Assembly (NCBI GenBank): GCA_963777625.1
Contig: CAVZRO010000001.1
Coordinates: 434,001 to 498,000 of the forward strand
Direction: 5' to 3'
Origin: DATDIC01 sp963777625
GTDB lineage: Bacteria; Pseudomonadota; Alphaproteobacteria; Acetobacterales; Acetobacteraceae
DNA: 64,000 nt
A model generated the notes under the pieces. That model was not told the DNA's origin. It saw only the letters and a program-made list of their open reading frames with translations, and did no database searches. This document shows positions 18,198-26,809 of this stretch, in pieces; positions within the stretch are counted from its first letter, which is position 1; each line of letters begins with the position of its first letter. Position numbers and translations under genes: made by a program.

Positions 18198-19676
18198 GTG
18201 ATTTGTGGCGAACGTGTCTGGACATGGCGCGAACTGGCTGACCGCGTGCAGGCGGCGGCCAGCTCACTGACCGCACGTGGCGTGCGGTCCGGTGACCGCG
18301 TGCTGGTGCATTCACGCAATTCCACAGCGATGCTCGAAACGATGTGGGCGGCCTGGATGATCGGCGCGGTCTGGGTGCCGACCAATTTCCGCCTGACGCC
18401 GCCCGAGGTCGCCTATCTGGCGAAGTCATCCGGCGCCACGGTGCATATCTTCGATGCGGCCTTCCCTGATCACGCTACTGCCGCCCGGGCAGCCAATCCC
18501 GCGCTGCATGTTGAGTTATGGCTGGACGGCTCAGCACCCCCTCTCCCGCTTGCGGGAGAGGGAAGGGGTGAGGGCGATGCCCTGAGCTTCCCGACCGACG
18601 TGGATTACGACCACCCTGCCTGGTTCTTTTACACGTCCGGCACCACGGGACGGCCGAAGGCCGCTGTGCTCACCCACGGACAGATGCAGTTTGTCGTCAA
18701 TAATCATCTGGCCGATCTGATTCCAGGCACCACGGAACACGACGTGTCCCTGGTCGTCGCGCCGCTGTCGCACGGCGCCGGGGTGCACGCGCTGGTGCAG
18801 GTGCCCCGCGGCGCCGCGAGCGTCCTGCTCGCCGGCGAAAAACTGGACTGCGCGGAAGCATGGAGCCTGATAGAGCGGCATCGAGTGACCAATCTGTTCA
18901 CCGTTCCCACCATCCTGACGATGCTGACCCGGCACGACGCGGTGGACCGCTACGACCATAGCTCACTGCGCTACGTCATTTATGCCGGCGCACCGATGTA
19001 CCGCGCCGACCAGTGCCATGCATTGCGGAAGCTTGGGGCGGTTCTGGTCCAGTATTATGGCATGGGCGAGGTCACCGGCGCGATCACCGTGCTGCCGGCG
19101 GCATTGCACAGTCTGGACGACGACGAGATGCCGGTAGGAAGCTGCGGCTATCCGCGCACCGGCATGGACGTGGCCATCCTCGGCGCGGACGGTCAGCGCC
19201 TGCCCGACAACGAGACCGGCGAAATCTGCGTGCGCGGCCCTGCCGTGCTGGCCGGCTACCATAATAATCCCGATGCCAATGAAAGGGCGTTTGCAGGCGG
19301 CTGGTTCCATACCGGAGACCTGGGCCACACGGACGAACGCGGGTTCGTGTATATCACCGGGCGTGCCTCCGACATGTATATCTCGGGCGGCTCCAACGTC
19401 TATCCGCGCGAGATCGAGGAGGTGCTGCTAACCCATCCCGCAATAGCGGAAGCCTGCGTGGTTGGCATGCCGCACCCCAAATGGGGCGAATGCGGTGTGG
19501 CCGTGCTGGTTGCGTCCGACATCGCGGAGCCGGAGCTGTTGGCGCATCTGGAGGGGCGGCTGGCGAGGTATAAATGGCCGCTGCGTTTCGTGTTCTGGCC
19601 GGAGCTGCCGAAATCCGGCTACGGCAAAGTGACAAAGAGCGAGGTCAAACGCAGGTTGGAGGAAAGCGATGCCTGA
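18198..19676 (+). CDS. Acyl-CoA synthetase (AMP-binding ligase)
   Basis: At least 492 residues of the ANL superfamily, forming an acyl-adenylate and then an acyl-CoA. The P-loop reads FYTSGTTGRPKA, with YYGMGEV, the GWFHTGDLG motif and a C-terminal KSGYGKVTKSEVKRR carrying the catalytic Lys. In-frame sequence with family similarity continues upstream (ANLACLLLQTARRWPDRPG) to about 18132, so GTG 18198 probably truncates about 20 residues. The true start may be a CTG at 18129 or another non-ATG codon coupled to the thiolase stop. A palindromic repeat is inserted in frame at 18539-18562, adding about 15 residues. Confidence 0.85.
   Translation: MICGERVWTWRELADRVQAAASSLTARGVRSGDRVLVHSRNSTAMLETMWAAWMIGAVWVPTNFRLTPPEVAYLAKSSGATVHIFDAAFPDHATAARAANPALHVELWLDGSAPPLPLAGEGRGEGDALSFPTDVDYDHPAWFFYTSGTTGRPKAAVLTHGQMQFVVNNHLADLIPGTTEHDVSLVVAPLSHGAGVHALVQVPRGAASVLLAGEKLDCAEAWSLIERHRVTNLFTVPTILTMLTRHDAVDRYDHSSLRYVIYAGAPMYRADQCHALRKLGAVLVQYYGMGEVTGAITVLPAALHSLDDDEMPVGSCGYPRTGMDVAILGADGQRLPDNETGEICVRGPAVLAGYHNNPDANERAFAGGWFHTGDLGHTDERGFVYITGRASDMYISGGSNVYPREIEEVLLTHPAIAEACVVGMPHPKWGECGVAVLVASDIAEPELLAHLEGRLARYKWPLRFVFWPELPKSGYGKVTKSEVKRRLEESDA
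18539..18562 (+). repeat. Palindromic GC-rich repeat inside a coding sequence
   Basis: A perfect inverted repeat: 11-bp arms CCCTCTCCCGC (18539-18549) and GCGGGAGAGGG (18552-18562) separated by TT, followed by AAGGGGTGAGGG. It is translated in frame as PLPLAGEGRGEG in the ligase. A related element lies at 47561-47644, between genes. Confidence 0.9.
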
Positions 19677-20028
19677 ACAACCCAAGGATGTCGGTTCGAT
19701 CGCCGACTACCACGCCCATATCTATTACGATCCCACCAGCAAGGACCGAGCCGCGCTGCTGCGGCGATGGGTGGAGGAGCGTTTTACCGCCCGCATGGGA
19801 AGCTGGCACGACGGACCGGTCGGACCGCATGTTCAGGCGATGTACCAGATCGCGTTTGCCACCGATCTGTTCCCTTCCCTGGTGCCGTTCCTGATGCTCA
19901 ACCGGATGGGTCTGACCATCCTGGTGCACCCGCAGTCGGGTCGCCCGCGCGACGATCACACCTTGCACGCCATCTGGATGGGCGAGGTGCTGCCGGTAAA
20001 AACCGAGGTGCTGCCCGAGACGGATTAG
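19669..20028 (+). CDS. DOPA 4,5-dioxygenase family protein
   Basis: A 119-residue protein of the small DOPA-dioxygenase family. It has the metal-binding HAHIYYD motif (near residues 15-21), SWHDGPVGPH and a later LTILVHPQSG with DDHTLHAIWMG, giving several conserved His residues. Characterised relatives are extradiol ring-cleaving enzymes on DOPA-like catechols; bacterial members mostly have unknown substrates. It overlaps the ligase gene by 8 bp, so it is translationally coupled. Confidence 0.8.
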   Translation: MPEQPKDVGSIADYHAHIYYDPTSKDRAALLRRWVEERFTARMGSWHDGPVGPHVQAMYQIAFATDLFPSLVPFLMLNRMGLTILVHPQSGRPRDDHTLHAIWMGEVLPVKTEVLPETD

Positions 20029-20112
20029 CCGCCACACCGCAGAACCGATACGCGCACGTCGCTTGACAAGACGCCGCCGTGCTTCATCATCCCGTCATCG
20101 GGAGCGTTGGGT

Positions 20113-21312
20113 ATGTCGGCACTGAGTCGCTGCTACAACATCAATGATCTGCGCCTGGCCGCGAAGCGGCGGCTGCCACGCGGCGTGTTTGAGTTCGTGG
20201 ATCGGGGCAGCGAAGACGAGGTCGCGCTGCGCAACAACCGCGCGGCATTCGAGCGCATCAAGTTGCGCCATCGTGCCTTGATGGATGTGTCCGGCCGCAG
20301 CATGGCGACAACGCTGTTCGGCAAGCCGATCGGCATGCCGATGGCGATCGCTCCAACCGGCGCCGCCGGACTGTGCTGGTACCTGGGCGAGCTGGAACTC
20401 GCCAAGGCAGCCGCCGCGGCCAACATCCCGTTCACCATGGCCACCAGCTCCATGACGGCGATGGAAACGATCGCCAAGGAAGCGGGTGGCCGGCTGTGGT
20501 TCCAGCTTTATGTCTGGAAGGAGCGGGAGCTTTCGTATCAGTTGATCGACCGGGCGCAACGGGCCGGGTTCGAGGCGCTGATCGTCACGGTGGATACTAT
20601 CGTCCCGCCGAACCGGGAATACAATCCGCGCAACGGGTTCCTGCTGCCGTTCCATCCGACCGCCCGCTTCACGTGGGATATTGCGATGCACCCGGATTGG
20701 TTCTTCCGCGTGCTGATACATTACCTGACCACCATCGGCATGCCGCGCAACGAGAACTATCCGGACCCGTATCGCCGGCCGATTACAACGGATCCGGGCG
20801 CTCGTGAATTCATGCGCCAGGACTCGCTGTGCTGGGAGGATATCCGCATCTTCCGCGACAAATGGCCGGGTGTGCTGATGGTGAAGGGGATCAATCGTCC
20901 GGACGACGCGGTGAAGGCGATCGAATACGGCGTGGATGGCATTATCGTATCCAACCATGGCGGCCGGAACATGGACAGCGCGGTCGCCACGATCGACGTG
21001 CTGCCGGAGATTGCCGAGGCAGTGGGCGAGCGCGCGACGGTGATCCTGGATTCGGGAGTGCGGCGCGGGTCCGACATAGCCAAGGCGCTGGCGCTAGGGG
21101 CGAAATGCGTGCTGACCGGCCGCGCGACGCTGTATGGCACCGCTGTCGGCGGTCAGGCCGGTGCCGCGCACGCGATCAACGTCATCCGTAACGAGCTGGA
21201 CAAGACGATGGCCTACACCGGTTGCCGGAGCGTGGACGAAGTCACGACCGACATCTTCTTTGGCAGCCGCGAAGGCAACCGGCTACGGGGCAGGATCATG
21301 GAGACGGCGTAA
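20113..21312 (+). CDS. FMN-dependent alpha-hydroxy-acid dehydrogenase/oxidase
   Basis: A 399-residue member of the glycolate oxidase/L-lactate dehydrogenase (LldD) family with a TIM-barrel FMN site. The signature SNHGGRNMDSA contains the catalytic His and an Arg, and the phosphate-binding LDSGVRRGSD follows. IAPTGAAGLCW, QLYVWKER and TVDTIVPPNREYN are family segments. It oxidises an L-2-hydroxy acid to the 2-oxo acid, passing electrons to quinone or O2. ATG 20113 is chosen; a TTG at 20107 is in frame. It lies 84 bp after the DOPA-dioxygenase gene and may be co-transcribed. Confidence 0.85.
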   Translation: MSALSRCYNINDLRLAAKRRLPRGVFEFVDRGSEDEVALRNNRAAFERIKLRHRALMDVSGRSMATTLFGKPIGMPMAIAPTGAAGLCWYLGELELAKAAAAANIPFTMATSSMTAMETIAKEAGGRLWFQLYVWKERELSYQLIDRAQRAGFEALIVTVDTIVPPNREYNPRNGFLLPFHPTARFTWDIAMHPDWFFRVLIHYLTTIGMPRNENYPDPYRRPITTDPGAREFMRQDSLCWEDIRIFRDKWPGVLMVKGINRPDDAVKAIEYGVDGIIVSNHGGRNMDSAVATIDVLPEIAEAVGERATVILDSGVRRGSDIAKALALGAKCVLTGRATLYGTAVGGQAGAAHAINVIRNELDKTMAYTGCRSVDEVTTDIFFGSREGNRLRGRIMETA

Positions 21313-21448
21313 TATCAGGCGAAGCCCGGGGATTACCGTGGCGGTCGCTTGGGCTTTCGCGGACATGACGGTTATTCGCGCGCGAGCGGCCGAGAGCAAC
21401 ATCCGGGAGGTGTGGCTTCTCGCGGCGGGTGGTAGAAGCGGCCGCATC

Positions 21449-22024
21449 ATGTCGGCAACAGGGTTCACTCTCTTCGATACGGCAGTTGGACGGTGCGGCA
21501 TCGCATGGGGCGCGCGCGGTATCGTCGGTGTCCAATTGCCGGAGCGGAACGACGCCGCGACGCAGGCGCGATTGCTCCGGCGCTGTCCCGGCATAACCGA
21601 GGCGCCAGCGCCGCCAGAGGTCCTGCACGCGATTGAAGCGATCACCGGGTTGCTGGGTGGCGAACCGCGCGATCTTTCAGCGATCGCGCTCGATATGCAG
21701 GACGTTCCGGAGTTCCACCAGCGTGTCTATGCGACGGCGCGAACCATTCCACCGGGCAGCACCCTGTCGTACGGCGAGATTGCGGCACGACTCGGAGACC
21801 GGAGTGTGGCGCGCGAAGTGGGCGAGGCGTTGGGCCAGAATCCGTTTCCGATCATTGTGCCATGCCACCGTGTCCTGGCGGCTGGCGGCAAGATCGGCGG
21901 CTTCTCGGCGGCTGGCGGCGTCACAACCAAGCTGCGTCTGCTTGGTATCGAGGGCGCGCAGGTCGGCGAGGCGCCTACGTTGTTCGAGGATCTGCCGCTC
22001 CGGGCTCGGACGCGACGGCGTTAG
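21449..22024 (+). CDS. ogt: Methylated-DNA-[protein]-cysteine S-methyltransferase
   Basis: A 191-residue suicidal DNA repair protein that removes methyl groups from O6-methylguanine. The PCHRV active site is present with Cys139 (IIVPCHRVL), preceded by the helix-turn-helix region (LSYGEIAARLGDRSVAREVGEALGQNP) and followed by GGFSAAGG. The length fits Ogt without an Ada domain. The 3' end overlaps the convergent phosphoribosyltransferase gene by about 50 bp. Confidence 0.9.
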   Translation: MSATGFTLFDTAVGRCGIAWGARGIVGVQLPERNDAATQARLLRRCPGITEAPAPPEVLHAIEAITGLLGGEPRDLSAIALDMQDVPEFHQRVYATARTIPPGSTLSYGEIAARLGDRSVAREVGEALGQNPFPIIVPCHRVLAAGGKIGGFSAAGGVTTKLRLLGIEGAQVGEAPTLFEDLPLRARTRRR

Positions 22025-22942
22025 GATTTGCCGGCGGCGGTGTTTCGGCCGCTCCGACCAGCCAGGCACGCGCGTCCGTCGTGGACCACCAACTCACGAT
22101 AAGATGCGGCGCGGCTGCGGCGATGCGGATCGCCTGTTCGGGGTCGCTTTCGATGAAATGCGTGCAGCCCCAGCGGGTGGCGGTTTCCGCCTTGTAGCGG
22201 GTAATGGAAGCGATATCGCCGGCTAACCCCGGCGGTCGGCACTCCACCGGCACGTCTGCGTGTACCCACCGCTTTACCCACTCGATCGTGCGCTGGCGAT
22301 CGCCATCATAGCGTCCGGTAATCACCACCGCGCGTTCCGGCGTAAAAGCCGGCACTGCCGCGAACGGCTCCAGCGCGTGTCGGCGCGCCAGTGCGGCGAC
22401 CACATCCGCGGCGTACTCCGCGCGCGGAATGTCGGGCAGAAACACGCCATCGAGATCCAGCCCCACAAACGGTGCCTCGGTCCGGCGGTCCGCCGCGGCC
22501 CCAGTCGCGCGCAACGCACGTGCGGCCGGCGTCGCCTCCCCCCGTTCCCATGGGAAGCGGAACAGCTCCCGCATCGCGTGGGACAGGTCGGGCACGAACG
22601 TGGTGGTCTCCGGATCGTGGACGAGGGTCAGCGTCAACACCTCGCGTCCTTCGTCGTGCAAGGCAGTGCGGGCCGCGGCCATTGTTTCGCCGGTCGCGCA
22701 GCAATCGTCTATCAGAAGCACACGGCGCCCGTCCGGGGGTGGGCCAAGCCATTCCGCAACACGGGTTCGTCGGTCATATCTCAGCATGGCGAGCGGCAGC
22801 GCCAGCAGCCCGGCTGCCATGCTTGCGGTACCAAGCCGCCGCGGGCAATCCCGACGACCACGTCGGGCCGCCATTGCGCGGCCCGATCCAGCAGGGCCGC
22901 GAGCATGCGCTCGGCCTGGTCGTAGCCGATGAACACCGGCAT
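21975..22942 (-). pseudogene. Phosphoribosyltransferase-HAD fusion, one frameshift
   Basis: A two-domain protein of about 322 residues. The N-terminal part (22942 to about 22835) reads MPVFIGYDQAERML ... VVVGIARGGLVP. After a break near 22835 the second frame continues SMAAGLLALPLAM and the PRPP-binding VLLIDDCCATGETM. A C-terminal HAD-like domain starts at PFVGLDLDGVFLP (Asp-x-Asp), with VVITGRYDGDRQRT (Thr motif) and FIESDPEQA (acidic motif). Such PRTase-HAD proteins are of unknown role; nucleobase or nucleotide salvage is plausible. The 3' end overlaps ogt in antisense. Confidence 0.7.
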
Positions 22943-22986
22943 TCGGCCGGTATCCAGCCCCTTCCAGGGGCGTGGCGACGGGCTGC

Positions 22987-23974
22987 TCAGCGTTTCATCT
23001 CCATGCCCACGCGATGGTTGACGAAACGCAGTGTGTAGGCGGGCGTGATATCCAGCCCTTTCGGATACACGCCCACCGCCGCCATCGACTGATAGAATGC
23101 CGACCAGCGTGCAGTCCGTCATCGCGCCGATGCCCGAGTTTCTGTGCGTCGCCGGAATCGACACACTATACTGGATCATGACGTGACGGCCATAGTCGAT
23201 CAGTTCCTGCGGCATGTCCGGATTGGCCTTGCGGATCAGCGCGTCGGCCGGTGAGGGGTTGCCGTAGAGATACGAATACCAGCCTTCGATCGAGGCATCC
23301 ACGAACCGCTGCACCAGGCCGGGGTTTGTCGCCACCAGCTTCGTGCTGGTGGCAATGATGTTGTCATAGCCAAGATAACCGGCGTCGGCGAGCGGCAGCA
23401 CCACCGGCTTGAAATGCGCCTGCTGTTCGATGAGGAACGGTTCCGATCCCAGATAGCCCTCCTGGATCAGCTTCTTGTCCGCCAGGAACGGCGCCAGGCT
23501 GAACGTGTATGGCCGGATCTGGCTGTCGCTGTAGCCGTATTTGCCGGCCAGGAATCGCCACCAGCCGGCACGCACGTCCGCTGCGATCTCGATCGGCTTG
23601 CCCTTCAGCGCGGCGAAACTGTCGTTGCCGACATCCGGGTGGGCGATCAGCACCGAGGGGTCCTTCTGGAAGATTGCTGCCACCGCGACGAACGGCAGGT
23701 TCTGTTCCACGAACTCGATGGCCTGCCCGCCGCTGAGATTGAACTGCATGCGGCCCGCCATCAGCAGGGTCATGTGGTTGATCTGCGCGCCGCCTTGCTC
23801 GATGGTCACGTCCAGCCCGTGCCGGGCGTAGATGCCGGTGGCGAGCGCCTGGTAGAAGCCGCCGTATTCGGCCTCGGCTTTCCAGTCCAGGCCGAACGTG
23901 ACGTGGTCGGCGGCCATCGCAGCCGCGGCATGTGACGCCAGAACTGCCGAAAGCAGCCATGCCGCGCTCCGCAT
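22987..23974 (-). pseudogene. NMT1/THI5-like ABC transporter substrate-binding protein, one frameshift
   Basis: A periplasmic binding protein of about 329 residues. It has a Sec signal peptide (MRSAAWLLSAVLASHAAAAMA), then FGLDWKAEAEYGGFYQA, the NMT1/ThiY-type substrate-binding opening, and GLDVTIEQGG. A break near 23108 moves the C-terminus (ARWSAFYQSMAAVGVYPKG ... HRVGMEMKR) into another frame, ending at 22987. Family members bind pyrimidine, riboflavin-like or sulfonate ligands. No permease or ATPase gene is adjacent, so the transporter is incomplete here. An SDR gene lies 5 bp upstream, and a phosphoribosyltransferase gene lies downstream. Confidence 0.8.
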
Positions 23975-23979
23975 ATGGA

Positions 23980-24726
23980 TCAACCCCGGCCGATGAACGG
24001 CATCTTCGTCGCCATGACGGTGATGAACTGCACGTTGGCATCCAGCGGCAGGTTCGACATGAACCGGATCGACTCGCCGACATGGTCCACGTCCATGCGC
24101 GGCTCCTGCATCATCGCGCCGTGCGGCTGCATCTGTCCCGCTGTTGAACGGGCCGTCATCGGCGTCACCGCGTTGCCGATATCGATCTGCGAGCTGCAGA
24201 TATCGAATTGCCGCCCATCCAGCGCGATGGATTTTGTCAGGCCGGTCACCGCATGTTTCGTGGTGGTATAGGCCGCCGAGCCAGGGCGCGGCACATGCGC
24301 CGAGATCGAACCGTTGTTGATGATCCGGCCGCCCATCGGCCGCTGGTCGCGCATCATGCGAAAGGCAGCGTTGGCGCACAGGAACATGCCGTTCAAATTG
24401 ACCGCAACCACGGACTGCCACTGTTCCCAGGTGAAATCGCCGAAATTGGTGCTCGGCACATTGCCGCCGGCATTGTTGAACAGCACGTCCAGACGGCCGA
24501 ACGCCTGCTTCACCTTGGCGAACAACGCGGCGACTGAATCCGGGTCGCGCACATCGGTGGGCACTACCAACGGCTTGCCGCCTTTCGCCATCGACGCCGT
24601 TTCCTCCAGCGCCTCTTTCCGGCGACCCGCCAGGGCCACCGAATATCCGTCCTTCAGCAACGCAAGTGCCGAGGAACGGCCGATCCCGCTGCCGGCTCCG
24701 GTGATGACCGCGACGCGTTCAGCCAT
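23980..24726 (-). CDS. Short-chain dehydrogenase/reductase
   Basis: A classical SDR of 248 residues. The cofactor motif is GAGSGIGR near residue 11. NNAG is followed by a catalytic Ser (NGSISAH) and YTTTK (Tyr-x3-Lys). It catalyses NAD(P)-dependent carbonyl/alcohol conversion on an unidentified substrate. The start at 24726 (MAERVAV) has a GGGGAGAAGC stretch upstream. It precedes the binding-protein gene with a 5-bp gap, so both probably share a transcript. The divergent hydrolase operon starts 133 bp away. Confidence 0.85.
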   Translation of the reverse strand: MAERVAVITGAGSGIGRSSALALLKDGYSVALAGRRKEALEETASMAKGGKPLVVPTDVRDPDSVAALFAKVKQAFGRLDVLFNNAGGNVPSTNFGDFTWEQWQSVVAVNLNGMFLCANAAFRMMRDQRPMGGRIINNGSISAHVPRPGSAAYTTTKHAVTGLTKSIALDGRQFDICSSQIDIGNAVTPMTARSTAGQMQPHGAMMQEPRMDVDHVGESIRFMSNLPLDANVQFITVMATKMPFIGRG

Positions 24727-24859
24727 GCTGCTTCTCCCCTGATCCGTCGTTGCGGCGCATTCTGGCCTGCCTGTCGCGCGCGGCCAAGATGGCATGCTGC
24801 ATTTTCATTGCGACGCGCGTGGCCGACGCGGTAACCTTCAGGCAAACAGGAGGAGTTCC

Positions 24860-25912
24860 ATGCCAGCCTCGCTTGACCCGCGGGAGGTCGAGCAGACCGT
24901 GGTGCCATTCACTGCGGGCGACGGGATGGAGTTAAATCTTCTTCATCTGCGCGGCCCGCAACCGCCCTCTCGCGGGCCGGTGCTGTTGGTGCACGGGGCG
25001 GGCGTGCGGGCCAACCTGTTTCGTCCTCCGACGGATACCACCATCGTTGCTGCCCTGGTGGCGCACGGCTACGATGTGTGGCTGGAGAACTGGCGCGCCA
25101 GCATCGATTTGCCGCCAAATCCCTGGACGTTGGATAAGGCGGCGCTCTACGATCACCCGCGCGCGATTGAAACCATCTCCGACCAGACCGGTGCGGACAG
25201 GATCAAGGCCATCATCCATTGCCAGGGTTCCACCAGCTTCATGATGTCGGCTGTTGCCGGGCTGGTACCGAAGGTCACCACCATCGTTTCTAACGCCGTT
25301 GCGTTGCATCCCCGCATTCCGGAGATCACCCGTATCAAATTCCGGCTTTCGCTTCCGGTACTTGGCAAGCTGCTCGATTACCTTGACCCGCAATGGGGCA
25401 AACAGGCGCCAACCACAATCGCTAAGCTGATCACCGCCTGGGTGAAGGTGACCCATCATGAATGCGACAACATCGTCTGCCGGCTGGTCAGTTTCACCTA
25501 CGGCGTGGGTTTCCCGACGCTCTGGAGTCACGCCAACCTGAACCCGGAAACGCATGCCTGGATCAACCAGGAATTCGCCAAGGTCCCGGTCAGCTTCTTC
25601 CAGCAGATCTACCGATGCGTGTTGGCCGGCCACCTGGTGGCGGTGGACGGATTGCCAGGCTTACCGGCTGCATTCGGGGTGTCGCCGCCGCAGACCGATG
25701 CCCGTTTTGCCTTCTTTGCCGGGCAGAACAACCGGTGCTTCCTGCCGGAGAGCCAGCAGGAAACGTTTGACTGGTTCGACCGGCAGCGCCCCGGCTTCCA
25801 CACGCTGCACAGGCTGCCCGATTACGGGCACCTGGACGTGTTCATCGGCAAGGATGCCGCGCGCGACGTTTTCCCGCTGATGATCGAGGAACTGGACAAG
25901 GAGCCCGCCTGA
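24860..25912 (+). CDS. Alpha/beta hydrolase, first gene of the lipid-oxidation-like operon
   Basis: A 350-residue alpha/beta hydrolase. The oxyanion region is LLVHGAGV and the nucleophile elbow is HCQGST in place of GxSxG. The catalytic His is probably in LPDYGHLD. No signal peptide is visible. It resembles the hydrolase part found fused to, or beside, cholesterol-oxidase-like GMC enzymes, so an esterase acting on lipid or sterol esters is inferred. A strong AGGAGG lies 7 bp before ATG 24860. The next gene begins immediately after its stop codon. Confidence 0.75.
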   Translation: MPASLDPREVEQTVVPFTAGDGMELNLLHLRGPQPPSRGPVLLVHGAGVRANLFRPPTDTTIVAALVAHGYDVWLENWRASIDLPPNPWTLDKAALYDHPRAIETISDQTGADRIKAIIHCQGSTSFMMSAVAGLVPKVTTIVSNAVALHPRIPEITRIKFRLSLPVLGKLLDYLDPQWGKQAPTTIAKLITAWVKVTHHECDNIVCRLVSFTYGVGFPTLWSHANLNPETHAWINQEFAKVPVSFFQQIYRCVLAGHLVAVDGLPGLPAAFGVSPPQTDARFAFFAGQNNRCFLPESQQETFDWFDRQRPGFHTLHRLPDYGHLDVFIGKDAARDVFPLMIEELDKEPA

Positions 25913-26809
25913 ATGGCCCAGCCCCGACGCATCGCTCAGCAGGCCGGCCGGCATGCGCTGGTCGATGACATTGCGTTCCAGATGCCGGTGCAGGGGATCA
26001 AATCGTCCACCATTCTGGCGGCGTTTCCCTGCGATCCGGTGAAGGCCCGCGTGCTGCTGCAGGGCAACGAGGTGCACCCGTTCCTTTTGTGGAACAAGGC
26101 TCTGCTGCTGGTCACTGTGGTCGATTATCGCCACACGAATATCGGCAGATATATCGAGTTCAGCATCGCGCTGGCCTGCACACACGGAGCACGCCCGGCG
26201 CCACCGCTGCTGCCGGCATTGTTGCGTGGCCTGTATGGGACCGGACAGTGGGTCTATGATCTGCCGGTCAGCACCGAGATTTCGGTGAAAGGCGGCAAGG
26301 GCATCTGGGGCATGCCCAAGCACCAGGCCAATCTGAACTATGTCGAGGGTGAACGGACGGTCAGCAGCCAGTACGACCTGGATGGCCAGCTCGGGGTGTA
26401 TTTCGAGGTGCAGCGTCCCGGCTCCGTGTGGTTGCCGGTCAGCACCAGCGCTGTGAACTACTGCGCGTTTCGCGGGCTGCTGATGAAATCCACCATTTAT
26501 TTCTCCGGCAAGGCCGGCTTTTCCCTGTTCCGCAAGGGCGCGGCGCGGCTGGTGATCGGCGATGTGCCTCGCGTGCAGGTGCTGAAGACGATCGGGCTGG
26601 AGCCGGACCCGGTCGCCACGCTCTATCTGCCCGAGGTTACCGGCGTGCTGGACGATCATTTCGAGAGCTGGTTCTGCACTTATCAGCAGCCACCCGCGAC
26701 GCCGCCGGAGGGGCTGGAGAGCGTGGTCGGGCTGGGGGAAAGCGAGCAATGGCTGCCGCCGCCTTCGGCACCAGTGCCCGGGCGCACGAAGGAGAACGTG
26801 CCCGCATGA
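25913..26809 (+). CDS. Acetoacetate decarboxylase family protein
   Basis: A 298-residue protein of the acetoacetate decarboxylase-like fold. The segment KGGKGIWGMPKHQAN carries candidate Schiff-base lysines. The N-terminal part (YRHTNIGRYIEFSIAL) resembles the hydrophobic cavity region of the family. True decarboxylases act on beta-keto acids; many homologues are cyclases or have unknown activity. It abuts the hydrolase gene and overlaps the patatin gene by 4 bp (ATGA). A beta-keto acid or oxidised-lipid substrate would suit the operon, but this is inference. Confidence 0.7.
   Translation: MAQPRRIAQQAGRHALVDDIAFQMPVQGIKSSTILAAFPCDPVKARVLLQGNEVHPFLLWNKALLLVTVVDYRHTNIGRYIEFSIALACTHGARPAPPLLPALLRGLYGTGQWVYDLPVSTEISVKGGKGIWGMPKHQANLNYVEGERTVSSQYDLDGQLGVYFEVQRPGSVWLPVSTSAVNYCAFRGLLMKSTIYFSGKAGFSLFRKGAARLVIGDVPRVQVLKTIGLEPDPVATLYLPEVTGVLDDHFESWFCTYQQPPATPPEGLESVVGLGESEQWLPPPSAPVPGRTKENVPA

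Noticed and set aside
17224..18429. Minus-strand frame across the thiolase
   Set aside because: Antisense of the thiolase, whose catalytic residues are clear on the plus strand.
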